A stretch of DNA of 64,000 nt from Cardiobacterium valvarum (GTDB lineage Bacteria; Pseudomonadota; Gammaproteobacteria; Cardiobacteriales; Cardiobacteriaceae), in the NCBI RefSeq assembly GCF_900460955.1, contig NZ_UFUW01000001.1, positions 558,001 through 622,000 on the forward strand. The letters run 5' to 3'. Positions 1-7,442 of this stretch are shown piece by piece. The first letter of the stretch is position 1. Each line of letters opens with the position of its first letter. Below the pieces are notes generated by a model, which saw nothing but the letters and a program-made list of their open reading frames with translations, did not search any database and was not told the DNA's origin. The position numbers and the translations under genes are program-made.

Positions 1-1
1 C

Positions 2-1003
2 GAAGGCCAAGAAATCCTCGACGTCGAACGCGCCCACCGCCAGGACATCCGCGAACTGCACATCGGCCTGCTGAACATCATGCCCGACGGCGCGCTCAAA
101 GCCACCGAGCGCCAATTCCTGCGCCTGATTGGCAACTCGAACCGCATCGCCCAGTTCTACGTCCACATCTTCACCGTCCCCGGCGTACCGCGCAGCGCCG
201 ACATCCAGGCCTACATTGACGCCCACTACGAAAACTTCGACGACCTCGCCGCTGAAGGACTCGACGCCATCATCTTCACCGGCACCAACCCCGTCCACGC
301 CGACCTCGCCCAAGAAGACTACTGGCCGCACGTCCAGCGCGTCTTCGACTGGGCGGACAAAAACGTTACCTCCGTCCTCTGCTCCTGCCTCGCCTCGCAC
401 CTCGCCCTGCGCCACTTCTACGGCATCCCGCGCCTGCGCCGCGCCAACAAACTCTTCGGCGTGTACAGCCACCGCGTCCTGGACCGCAGCCACCCCATGC
501 TCACCAACATCAACACCCGCTTCGACATGCCGCATTCCCGCTGGAACGACGTCGGCGCCGAATCCTTCACCGCCTGCGGCCTGCCTGTCCTCGTCGCCGG
601 CGAAGAAAGCGGCGTGGCGATGGCCAGCTCGCCGGACGGCTTCCGGCAAATCTACTTCCAGGGCCACCCCGAATACGACCACAACAGCCTGCTCAAAGAA
701 TACCGCCGCGACCTGCAACAATACCGCGAAGGCAACAGCGGACGCGCGCCCTACCTGCCCGAACACTACTTCACCCCGGCCGGCATCCGCCTCGCCAACG
801 CCTATCTTGCCAGCGGTGCCCCCATCAGCGACTTCCCCGAAGCAGCGCTACTCGAAGAAGTGGACGTGACCTGGCGCGACACCGCCAAAGCCCTCTTCGC
901 CAACTGGCTCGGCCTCGTTTACCAACTCACCCACCAGGACAGACGCCTGCAATTCATGGACGGCATCGACCCCGCCGACCCGCTGGGCCGCTTGCGTCGC
1001 TGA
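2..1003 (+). CDS. metA: Homoserine O-succinyltransferase (MetA/HTS family), 5' end missing
   Basis: Acylates the hydroxyl of L-homoserine, the first committed step of methionine synthesis, in the cytoplasm. The reading frame is open from base 2, so the N-terminus lies outside the window; the first ATG (base 80) falls inside the conserved stretch LHIGLLNIMPD and is not the true start. Visible HTS-family features are ERQFLRLIGNS, the nucleophile region VLCSCLASHLAL and the catalytic HPEYDHNSLLKEYRRDL. The usual GAP segment near the acyl pocket reads GTNPVHADL here, a divergent form. The C-terminus looks complete. A hydrolase gene follows after 6 bases. Succinyl rather than acetyl specificity is inferred from the family and was not tested. 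Confidence in the family is high. Confidence 0.9.
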   Translation, partial: EGQEILDVERAHRQDIRELHIGLLNIMPDGALKATERQFLRLIGNSNRIAQFYVHIFTVPGVPRSADIQAYIDAHYENFDDLAAEGLDAIIFTGTNPVHADLAQEDYWPHVQRVFDWADKNVTSVLCSCLASHLALRHFYGIPRLRRANKLFGVYSHRVLDRSHPMLTNINTRFDMPHSRWNDVGAESFTACGLPVLVAGEESGVAMASSPDGFRQIYFQGHPEYDHNSLLKEYRRDLQQYREGNSGRAPYLPEHYFTPAGIRLANAYLASGAPISDFPEAALLEEVDVTWRDTAKALFANWLGLVYQLTHQDRRLQFMDGIDPADPLGRLRR

Positions 1004-1009
1004 CTGCGC

Positions 1010-1852
1010 ATGAAAACCAGCCGCCGTACCCTGCTCACCGCTGCCGCCCTTGCTGCCTTCACCCCGCGCCTGAGCGAAGCCCAACCCAGCCAAGAAAAAC
1101 CCATGACCACCCACACCTACCACGACGCAGCCCTCCACTACCGCGATAACGGCAAAACTGACGCCCCTGCGCTCCTCCTCCTGCACGGCGGACTGGGCAC
1201 AGCGGCAGACGACTTCGCCCCGCTCCTGCCGCGCCTGCACCCACACTACCGCGTCATCGAAAACGACACACGCGGCCACGGCCAATCCACACGCGGCAGC
1301 GTCCCCCTCACCTACGCGCAAATCGCCGCTGATGCCAAACACCTCATCGACACCCTCCGCCTCGACACCTACCACATCCTCGGCTTCAGCGATGGCGGCA
1401 CCGCTGCCTACCACCTCGCCCTCAGCGACGAACGCGTACAAAGCGTGCTGACCATCGGCGCCAACTGGCACAGCAGCCAAATCGAACCCGCGCGCGACAT
1501 GTACGAAAACCTCACTCCCGATTTCCTCCGCGAACATATGCCCGCGCAAGTCGCCGCCTACGAACAGCAAAACCCGCAGCCCGACCTCACCACCCTGACC
1601 GCCGACCTGCGCCGCCTGTGGCTGGACAACAGCGCGACGGGCTACCCCAACGAACGCGTTGCCGCCATCAAACAACCCATCCTGGCGGTACGCGGCGAAG
1701 ACGATTTCCTGTTGAGCTTGTCCGGCTGGGCGGCGCTGCGCGAACAAAACCCCGCCGCGCACCTGCTGCACATCCCCTTCGCCGGCCACGAAGCCATCAA
1801 AGCCCAGCCGGACATCCTCTGGGCGGCCATCCAAACCTTTCACAAACCCTAA
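1010..1852 (+). CDS. Exported alpha/beta hydrolase
   Basis: A 280-residue alpha/beta-fold hydrolase. The N-terminus (MKTSRRTLLTAAALAAF) resembles a twin-arginine or Sec signal; an internal ATG at 1103 would give a cytosolic form lacking it. Fold landmarks in order: oxyanion-hole HGG (LLLHGGLGT), DTRGHGQS, nucleophile elbow GFSDGG, acid in RGEDDF and the catalytic histidine in AGHEA, so the Ser-Asp-His triad appears intact. It most resembles 3-oxoadipate enol-lactonase or haloperoxidase-like hydrolases, but the substrate cannot be read from sequence. It starts 6 bases after metA and may be co-transcribed with it; a link to methionine synthesis is not implied. Confidence 0.8.
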   Translation: MKTSRRTLLTAAALAAFTPRLSEAQPSQEKPMTTHTYHDAALHYRDNGKTDAPALLLLHGGLGTAADDFAPLLPRLHPHYRVIENDTRGHGQSTRGSVPLTYAQIAADAKHLIDTLRLDTYHILGFSDGGTAAYHLALSDERVQSVLTIGANWHSSQIEPARDMYENLTPDFLREHMPAQVAAYEQQNPQPDLTTLTADLRRLWLDNSATGYPNERVAAIKQPILAVRGEDDFLLSLSGWAALREQNPAAHLLHIPFAGHEAIKAQPDILWAAIQTFHKP

Positions 1853-1870
1853 CCCACCCACACAAACCCC

Positions 1871-2107
1871 ATGAACCGCATGAACAAAACCCTGCTCACC
1901 CTCGGCCTGGCTGCCGCCCTCACCCTCACCGCCTGCGCCCGTGGCGACACCACCGCCGCCGTCGGCAAACACAACCTCTCCAAAGGCGACTGTCGCGGCA
2001 TCCGCGCGGATGGCCGCGAATACCGCGAAGAAATGACACAAAGCAACTGCGAAATGGTCGGCGGCACCTTTACCCCCCGCAACCGCCGCAAAGTCATCTG
2101 GTTCTGA
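1871..2107 (+). CDS. Small lipoprotein, 78 residues
   Basis: The signal peptide (MNRMNKTLLTLGLAAALTL) ends in a lipobox LTAC, so the mature protein is probably lipidated and held in the envelope. The remainder is short and polar with two more cysteines (GDCRG, SNCEM) that could form a disulphide, and ends in RRKVIWF. A second in-frame ATG at 1880 is an equally good start. No family was recognised. It follows the hydrolase by 18 bases on the same strand. Confidence 0.6.
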   Translation: MNRMNKTLLTLGLAAALTLTACARGDTTAAVGKHNLSKGDCRGIRADGREYREEMTQSNCEMVGGTFTPRNRRKVIWF

Positions 2108-2111
2108 GCGA

Positions 2112-2140
2112 CGCGCCGCCAAGCGGGATAAACACAGGCT
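2112..2140 (+). repeat. Single copy of the dispersed CCGC-TTG-GCGG repeat
   Basis: Just after the small lipoprotein gene, GCCGCCAAGCGGGATAAAC followed by ACAGG matches the repeat family seen throughout the window, in the CCAAGCGG orientation. Confidence 0.6.
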
Positions 2141-2173
2141 CTGTCTTAACAAACCACACCAGCCGGGACGACC

Positions 2174-2995
2174 ATGAACACCCAAGAAAAAAACGAACGC
2201 GCCGCCTTCGCCGCCCTTTACCATGACGAAGCCCGGGAAATCACCATCCTCAGCGGCGAAGACTGCGAAGGGGCAGGCAGGGCGGGCAAAGCGCTTATCT
2301 GGTCTGCCAATTGCGACATCATCGCCTACAAAGACGGTGACCAACTGCACCACGAAGAAGGCAGCGTCTCCTGGCCGGCAAACGATGCCGAACTCAAAAG
2401 CGACGATCGCCCCCGCTTCCGCGACCTCACCCTCTACCGCTTACGTGTCTGCCCGCACAAAACCGCGCCGCACTACTTCCGGCTGCTGGACATACTCGCG
2501 GCAGACACCGCCGATCGTGAGCTGGAAACCATCCGCAGCGCTTATCAGCAAGCCATCACCTGGCAGGAGGCGCCGTTTGCCCCCTTCGTGTTGAACAAAA
2601 AATTCAACACCTACAACGGTGAAGGCGAATGGCTGGGGCATACCATCCGCCTCGCGCTTGATAGCGACGACGAACAAGAACGCCCCACCGCCGCCGCTAT
2701 CGCCACCCTGCACCGCCTCTACGCTGCGCCACAGGATTGGCACGACCGCCTCACTGCTCACGCCGCGCGCGCACTCATTACAACCGCCCGCGAATGGCAG
2801 GAAGACGCAGAAAACGGTAACCCCAACCTCAGCGAAGCTGAATTTGCCCGCCGCATCCGCCTGGAAGAAATCACCATTAGCGAAGACGGTGCCTTTACCG
2901 CCTGGTTTGACGACGACAACATCTTTTGGGGCCACGTCATCATGGTCAGCATCAACGCTGACGGTGAATACGAAGATGCCGAGTTTGCCGGATAA
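2174..2995 (+). CDS. DUF2262 domain protein
   Basis: A 273-residue soluble protein without signal peptide or membrane segment. The C-terminal half fits the DUF2262 pattern: GEGEWLGHTIRLALD, a helical stretch with AAQDW-like and AREWQEDA segments, then a beta-rich end WFDDDNIFWGHVIMVSIN-ADGEYEDAEFAG. The N-terminal half is acidic and of unknown fold. The biochemical role of DUF2262 is not known. The ribosome-binding site is weak (GGGACG, 7 bases before ATG). The gene is bracketed by intergenic repeats: one copy before it and a tandem array right after its stop. Confidence 0.6.
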   Translation: MNTQEKNERAAFAALYHDEAREITILSGEDCEGAGRAGKALIWSANCDIIAYKDGDQLHHEEGSVSWPANDAELKSDDRPRFRDLTLYRLRVCPHKTAPHYFRLLDILAADTADRELETIRSAYQQAITWQEAPFAPFVLNKKFNTYNGEGEWLGHTIRLALDSDDEQERPTAAAIATLHRLYAAPQDWHDRLTAHAARALITTAREWQEDAENGNPNLSEAEFARRIRLEEITISEDGAFTAWFDDDNIFWGHVIMVSINADGEYEDAEFAG

Positions 2996-3196
2996 CCGCC
3001 GAGCGGGATAAACGCTGGGTTCGTGGGCGGCCGCCAAGCGGGATGAAGGCTGGGTTCGTGGGCAGCCGCCGAGCGGGATGAATGCTGGGTTCGTGGGCAG
3101 CCGCCGAGCGGGATGAATGCTGGGTTTGTCGGCAGCCGCCAGGCGGGATAAATACTGGGATTGTCGGTAGCCGCCAAGCGGGATGAAGGCTGGGTT
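2996..3196 (+). repeat. 35-bp tandem repeat array (6 copies) between convergent genes
   Basis: About six imperfect copies, each containing GCCAAGCGGGATGAATGCTG or a close variant followed by GGTTYGTSGGCAGCC. The period is 35 bases (for example the GAGCGGGATG core at 3071 and again at 3106). The array fills the whole gap between the DUF2262 gene and the eda gene on the other strand. The core is the same as in the 25-bp and 27-bp arrays elsewhere; the extra bases are a GC-rich linker. Confidence 0.9.
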
Positions 3197-3832
3197 CTAT
3201 CCCTGCACCAGTGCCACTGCTTCTTTACCGAGGCGTTCGACTTCCGCCCAGTTTTGCGCTTGTAGCAGGCTTTTTTCCACCATCCACGAGCCGCCGCAGG
3301 CGATGACGTTTTTGATGGCGAGGTAGTCGCGGATGTTTTTCGTGTTGATGCCGCCGGTCGGCATGATTTTCAGCATGGCGTAGGGCGCGAGCAGGGCTTT
3401 GAGCATGGGGATGCCGCCGCTCGCTTCTGCCGGGAAGTATTTGACGGTGTCGATGCCGTGTTCGAGGGCGGCTTCGATGGCGGTCGGGTTGTTGATGCCG
3501 GGGGTGATGGGGATGTCCATGTCCTGGCAGGCTTTGACGGTGTTCGGGTTGAAGCCGGGGCTGACGATGAAGTCTGCGCCTGCCTGTTGGGCGGCTTTGG
3601 CCTGGGCAGCGTTGAGGACGGTGCCGGCGGCGATAAGGATGTCCGGGTCGGCATCGCGCAGGCGGCGGATGGCTTCGGCAGCAGCGGGGGAGCGGAAGGT
3701 GATTTCGGCAACGGGGATGCCGCTTTCCCGCAGGGCGGCGCCAAGCGGGACGGCATCGGCAGCGTTATCCAGTGCGATGACGGGGACGATTTTGATGGCG
3801 CGCAGGCGTTCGGTCAGGGTGGTGATGTTCAT
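3197..3832 (-). CDS. eda: 2-dehydro-3-deoxy-phosphogluconate (KDPG/KHG) aldolase
   Basis: Cleaves KDPG to pyruvate and glyceraldehyde-3-phosphate, the last step of the Entner-Doudoroff and hexuronate routes. The 211 residues are typical in length. The Schiff-base lysine is K131 in TVKYFPAEASGG; E43 and R47 lie in VAEITFRSP, and the phosphate-binding end MPTGGINTKNIRDYL and IACGGSWMV are present. It is the most downstream member of a minus-strand hexuronate region; kdgK lies 55 bases upstream with a REP palindrome between them. The start at 3832 gives the usual N-terminus MNITTLTERLRAIKIVPV. Confidence 0.95.
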   Translation of the reverse strand: MNITTLTERLRAIKIVPVIALDNAADAVPLGAALRESGIPVAEITFRSPAAAEAIRRLRDADPDILIAAGTVLNAAQAKAAQQAGADFIVSPGFNPNTVKACQDMDIPITPGINNPTAIEAALEHGIDTVKYFPAEASGGIPMLKALLAPYAMLKIMPTGGINTKNIRDYLAIKNVIACGGSWMVEKSLLQAQNWAEVERLGKEAVALVQG

Positions 3833-3862
3833 GTGGGTTCCTTTCGGGTTGGCTATTGGGGC

Positions 3863-3884
3863 GGCGGGCTGAAGCCCGCCCTAC
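3863..3884 (-). repeat. REP-type palindrome between kdgK and eda
   Basis: GGCGGGCTGAAGCCCGCC followed by CTAC; read on the minus strand it is GTAG-GGCGGGC-TTCA-GCCCGCC, the form typical of REP elements mobilised by RAYT proteins. An identical 22-base copy is at 7413-7434. Confidence 0.75.
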
Positions 3885-3887
3885 GGC

Positions 3888-4802
3888 TTAGTTCAGGCGG
3901 CTGTGTTCTGCCGCGATGATGGCGCCTTTGTGCTGGATGACGCGGGCAGCGAGGCGGTTGCCGTTTTTGCAGCTGGTGACGGGGTTGGCGCCTTGCAGGC
4001 GCGCGGCGAGGTAGCCGGCATTGAAGGCGTCGCCGGCGGCGGTGGTGTCCACGATGTGTTCGACGCGTTCGGCGGGGATGTGGTGGCGGGTGTCGCCCGT
4101 GGCGTAGGTCGCCCCCGCTGCGCCGTTTTTGAGGACGATTTCGCGGACGCCCGCTTGTTGTAGGCGGCGGATGGCGGCTTCCGGGTCGGCGTCGCCCCAC
4201 AGGGCCTGTTCGTCGTCCCAGGTCATCAGCGCCAGTTGGACGTGCGGCAGCAGGCGGGCGTAGGCGGTGCGGGTCTCGGCGGGGTCTTTCCACAGCGCCG
4301 GGCGATAGTTGCCGTCAAAGGTGATGGGAACGCGGCTGGTGTTGAGGATGTCGATAAGGTGTTCGCGGTCGGCGGGCGGCAGGATAGCGAGGCTGATGCC
4401 GCTCAGGTAGAGATGGTCGTAGCCGGCGAGCGCGGCGGCGGTCTGCGGCCAGGCAGGCTGTTGCAGGAGGTGACGCGCGGCGCTGTTGTTGCGCCAGTAG
4501 AGGAAGGTGCGTTCACCGCTGGCATCGAGCTGGATGAGGTAGAGGCCGGGCGAGTGTGCGGGGTCGGTGTGGACGTGACGGGTGTCGATGCCGTCCGCTT
4601 CCCAGCGCACGCGCATGCCGTGGCTGAGCGGGTCGGTGCCGAGCGCGGTAATGTAGTCCACACGCAGGGTATCGCGGGCGGTGTTGCGGGCGAGGTAGGT
4701 GGCGGTGTTCAGGGTATCGCCGCCGTAGGTTTGCTGCATGGTGCCGAAGGGGGTGCCATTCAGTTCAATCATGCATTCGCCGATGATAGCGATGGTTTTC
4801 AT
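3888..4802 (-). CDS. kdgK: 2-dehydro-3-deoxygluconokinase (PfkB family)
   Basis: Phosphorylates KDG with ATP to give KDPG, feeding Eda. The 304-residue protein begins MKTIAIIGECMIEL, with the ribokinase-family sugar-binding GGDTLNTATYLAR near residues 27-39. The C-terminal PfkB signature DTTAAGDAFNAGY carries the catalytic base D258. LNGNYRP-type residues (FDGNYRPALW, about 162-171) are typical of KDG kinases rather than fructokinases. It lies in the minus-strand hexuronate region with eda, uxuA and uxuB. The final residues are within a few bases of a REP element. Confidence 0.92.
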   Translation of the reverse strand: MKTIAIIGECMIELNGTPFGTMQQTYGGDTLNTATYLARNTARDTLRVDYITALGTDPLSHGMRVRWEADGIDTRHVHTDPAHSPGLYLIQLDASGERTFLYWRNNSAARHLLQQPAWPQTAAALAGYDHLYLSGISLAILPPADREHLIDILNTSRVPITFDGNYRPALWKDPAETRTAYARLLPHVQLALMTWDDEQALWGDADPEAAIRRLQQAGVREIVLKNGAAGATYATGDTRHHIPAERVEHIVDTTAAGDAFNAGYLAARLQGANPVTSCKNGNRLAARVIQHKGAIIAAEHSRLN

Positions 4803-4828
4803 GGGTGTTGTGCTCTGGGTTGACGGAT

Positions 4829-5725
4829 TCAGTAGTGGCGGCCGGTTTTTTTCGGCAGGGCGCAGTGGTCGCTCTGTTGTTTGTATTTGTCAATGTTGTA
4901 TCCCTCGGCAGGCGGGGCGGCGCAGGTGCGCGGATTGACGGCAGGGTCGCTGCGGCAGCGTGCCAGCGCGTCGGCAATCGGCGCTTCGACCATTTTTTCG
5001 GCGGTGCTCCTTTCTTCGGGATCCGGGTGGTGGTAGGCCGCTTCACCGTAGTCGCGGCTGCCGTAGGCGCGGCGGGCGGTGTAGATGCGCACGCCACTGT
5101 AGTCGGTGAGCCAGCCGACAGCGTAGGCGTTGCAGGTGTTGCGGTACACGGCGGCGAGCACGCAGGTTTTGTCGTCGTCGCAGTGTTTCGGCAGGGCGGC
5201 GGCGACGCTTTCTGCGTCGGGGTAATGGGTGTCGCGGAATGTACTGATGGTGCGGATTTCGTAGGGGAGGTAATCGCCGTTGATGGGGTCAAGCTCTTTT
5301 TCCATGTCGATCTCGGCGGGTTTGTTTTTGCCGTTGATGTCGTGTTGGTTGAGATAGGCTTCCCAGGTGAAGGGCATCGGTTCGTGGTCGTTGTCAACGA
5401 GGGCATCGTCGCGGTACATCACCGCCAGGCCGCCGTAGTTGTCGCGCAGCCCCGTCATGTGCCACTGGATGTATTCGCCGCCCCCGGCGGGCGCGGGGGG
5501 TTGGCAGCCGTGGCCGTGAGCATCGCCGCAGCGGGCGATGTTGCTGTGGATGTGTCCCATCAGGGCTTGTTGCTGTTGTTGCTGCTGCTGGTAGGTGGCG
5601 GCAGCGCTCTGTTGCATCATCTGCTCAGGCGTGGGGGCCTGGGCGAAGGCGGCAGGGGCGGCGGCAAGGCTCAGGGCGAGGAGTAACGGGGGAATGGGGC
5701 GGTTTTTTGTCGCTGTCACGCGCAC
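4829..5725 (-). CDS. Exported DUF4189-like protein (paralogue A), Gln-rich N-terminus
   Basis: Signal peptide of the form NRPIPPLLLALSLAAAPAAFA, then a run of eight glutamines, a conserved YGGLAVMYRDD segment and a cysteine-rich C-terminal part with YRNTCNAYAVGWLTDYSGVR. The YGxxA/NxCxAxAVG pattern recalls DUF4189; this is a pattern match only. A GTG at 5725 (GGGGA 6 bases before it) is my chosen start because upstream ATGs (5800, 5896) lie inside the preceding gene and would place a hairpin-coding stretch before the signal peptide. Two closer paralogues are at 9054-9875 and 10085-10900. The product is probably periplasmic; function unknown. Confidence 0.65.
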   Translation of the reverse strand: MRVTATKNRPIPPLLLALSLAAAPAAFAQAPTPEQMMQQSAAATYQQQQQQQQALMGHIHSNIARCGDAHGHGCQPPAPAGGGEYIQWHMTGLRDNYGGLAVMYRDDALVDNDHEPMPFTWEAYLNQHDINGKNKPAEIDMEKELDPINGDYLPYEIRTISTFRDTHYPDAESVAAALPKHCDDDKTCVLAAVYRNTCNAYAVGWLTDYSGVRIYTARRAYGSRDYGEAAYHHPDPEERSTAEKMVEAPIADALARCRSDPAVNPRTCAAPPAEGYNIDKYKQQSDHCALPKKTGRHY

Positions 5726-5735
5726 CGCGCGTCCC

Positions 5736-5761
5736 CATCCCGAGTGGGGATGGGGAGCGCT
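5736..5761. terminator. GC-rich hairpin between two secreted-protein genes
   Basis: GCTCCCCATCCCCACTCGGGATGGGGA read on the minus strand forms a stable stem. It has no clear T-run, so it may be an attenuating or processing hairpin rather than a terminator. A similar hairpin is at 60658-60689. Confidence 0.4.
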
Positions 5762-5780
5762 GGTTATGCCGCTTAGCGGG

Positions 5781-6923
5781 TTAGTGGGCGGCTTTTTCAT
5801 TGGCTTCGCGGATGTTGCTGGTGTAGTTCGGCAGGCTGTTCCAGGCGCCACTGGGGAAGCCTTTGCCGCACAGGCCGTTGCTGTTTTTGCTCGCAAGGAC
5901 GAAGTCGGTGCCGTTCCAGAGGTAGAGGTCGTCGATGCCGCAGCCTTTGTCGTCTAGCTGGCGCGCGCCGAGGATTTCGCCGTAGCCGTTGTAACCGGTG
6001 CTGATCGGGCCGCCGACGGTTTTTTCGACTTTTTTGAGGTCGGCGCTGAGGATGGCAAAGAGGTAGAAGCCTTTTTCTTCGCCGTATTGGCAGATGGTTT
6101 CGGCCAGGGTTTGTTTGTCGTTCAGCGGGTAAAGGGTGATGTTTTGTCCGCGCTTGTCGGGGGCGCTGCTGCTGAAGGCGCAGTTTTTTTCTTGCCCGTA
6201 GGGTTGGAGCAGTTTCAGCAGGGCGGCGTGTTTTTTGTTCTCCGGGGTAATGGTGTCGCCGCTGCCGTCTTCTTTGACGGCGGCCGCGCTGATCTCGGGC
6301 GCAGGGGCGGGCGGCGGCACGGCTTTGTCGCTTGTGCCCGGGTTGAGCAGTGCCGATGGTGTGCCGCTGCGTCCCTGGTATTCGTCCATTTTGGCGAGGA
6401 TGGCAAGGTGTTCGCGGTTGCTGTATGGCGTCCAGTAGGGGGCGTTATCGCTGCCGTCGTCCGCGATGAATTTGATGCTCGGCTCCGGGGTGCGCAGGTG
6501 GGCAAGCAGGGCGGCGGTTTGGCTGTCGCTGAGGGTGGCGATGCCTTTGTCGTCTGTCTGGACGGGGCCGTAGTCCACCGGTTTGGCGTTTTTTTGGCTC
6601 CAGTCGGTGAGTTGCAGGGTGATGCCGCCCGTATTTCGTTCTTGCCCGGCAGCGGGCAGGAGGCGCACTTGCGCTTCGACTTTGGCGTCCGCCCCGGCCT
6701 GGCGGGTGAGCAGCAGCGATACGGGCAGGAAGGTTTGGTGTTCGGTGTTGTTGTGCTGGTAGCCGGCGGCGCGGCAGGTGCCGGTGTTGTCGCAGACGAG
6801 TATCCAGTGCGGTGGCTGCATTCCGGCGCCGGTTTCGATGGGGCCGCCGTCGTAGGTGAGGCCGTCAAAGGCGTAGGCAGCGGGGGCAGCGGCAAGCATG
6901 AAGGAAAAGAGTGTTTTTTTCAT
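5781..6923 (-). CDS. DUF1176 family exported protein
   Basis: A 380-residue protein with a clear Sec signal (MKKTLFSFMLAAAPAAYA). The N-terminal region carries the DUF1176 hallmark WILVCDNTGTCRAAGY followed by SLLLTRQAG. The middle is a proline-rich linker (around VPPPAPAPEISAA). The C-terminus repeats a domain with cysteines at CAFSSS, TICQYG, GCGIDD and GLCGKG that could be disulphide-bonded. It is probably periplasmic. Function of DUF1176 is unknown. It sits in the minus strand upstream of DUF4189-like paralogue A and seems unrelated to the hexuronate enzymes around it. Confidence 0.8.
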   Translation of the reverse strand: MKKTLFSFMLAAAPAAYAFDGLTYDGGPIETGAGMQPPHWILVCDNTGTCRAAGYQHNNTEHQTFLPVSLLLTRQAGADAKVEAQVRLLPAAGQERNTGGITLQLTDWSQKNAKPVDYGPVQTDDKGIATLSDSQTAALLAHLRTPEPSIKFIADDGSDNAPYWTPYSNREHLAILAKMDEYQGRSGTPSALLNPGTSDKAVPPPAPAPEISAAAVKEDGSGDTITPENKKHAALLKLLQPYGQEKNCAFSSSAPDKRGQNITLYPLNDKQTLAETICQYGEEKGFYLFAILSADLKKVEKTVGGPISTGYNGYGEILGARQLDDKGCGIDDLYLWNGTDFVLASKNSNGLCGKGFPSGAWNSLPNYTSNIREANEKAAH

Positions 6924-6971
6924 GGGTGTCTCCGGTTGGGTGAGGGAAAGGGCCGGGGGTATCTGCTTGGT

Positions 6972-7247
6972 TCACAATGATTGACTGCGATGCGGCCTGC
7001 TGTCATGCCAGATAAGTTCGCAACGTTCTTTGAAGTCAAGGATACGGTAGTGGCGTCCGGCGTTGTGGGTCAGGTAGTAGAGCAGGTCTTCTTGTTTGAA
7101 CCAGGTCGTTGCAATGAGTTTGGGCGGTTCAAATGCAAGATCAATAGCGGCGTAGCGGCTTGCCGGATGTCGATAGAAGCCGGGCGGGATGGTGATGTTG
7201 TTTTGTGTACACCAGTCCTGGATACGTTGGCGATAGGGTATTGGCAT
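6972..7247 (-). CDS. Small hypothetical protein, 91 residues
   Basis: Starts MPIPYRQRIQDWCTQNNI and shows a plausible globular composition (PPGFYRHPASRYAAIDLAF, TTWFKQEDLLYYL, HYRILDFKERCELIWHD). No signal peptide or membrane segment is seen and no family was recognised. It is co-directional with its neighbours; its 3' end is 48 bases from the DUF1176 start. Real-gene status rests on composition and strand only. Confidence 0.5.
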   Translation of the reverse strand: MPIPYRQRIQDWCTQNNITIPPGFYRHPASRYAAIDLAFEPPKLIATTWFKQEDLLYYLTHNAGRHYRILDFKERCELIWHDSRPHRSQSL

Positions 7248-7366
7248 TGCGATGATGGGTTATATGGGTGGAAATGTCAGTGTTTGTCCCGCTTGAAGGC
7301 TGTTTGGGGTTCGTTCTGCGGACGCATATCCTCACCCCCAACGCTTTCTTGCTGCCAAATTGTTTC

Positions 7367-7436
7367 AGTCCTGCAAGCGGGAAATCCTGTGGTTATCCCG
7401 CTTGGTGGTAGTGGCGGGCTGAAGCCCGCCCTACGT
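7367..7436. repeat. Inverted repeat-family copies plus REP palindrome downstream of uxuB
   Basis: The 195-base gap 7248-7442 holds GCAAGCGGGAAATCCTGTGG then TTATCCCGCTTGGTGG (two inverted copies of the dispersed repeat). These are followed at 7413-7434 by a REP palindrome GGCGGGCTGAAGCCCGCC-CTAC identical to that at 3863. Nothing else is recognised in this gap. Confidence 0.7.
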
Positions 7437-7442
7437 TTGTCG

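Noticed and set aside
848-2353. A 501-residue minus frame over the metA-hydrolase region
   Set aside because: Composed of Gly/Val/Ala-rich shadow sequence opposite clearly coding genes on the + strand.
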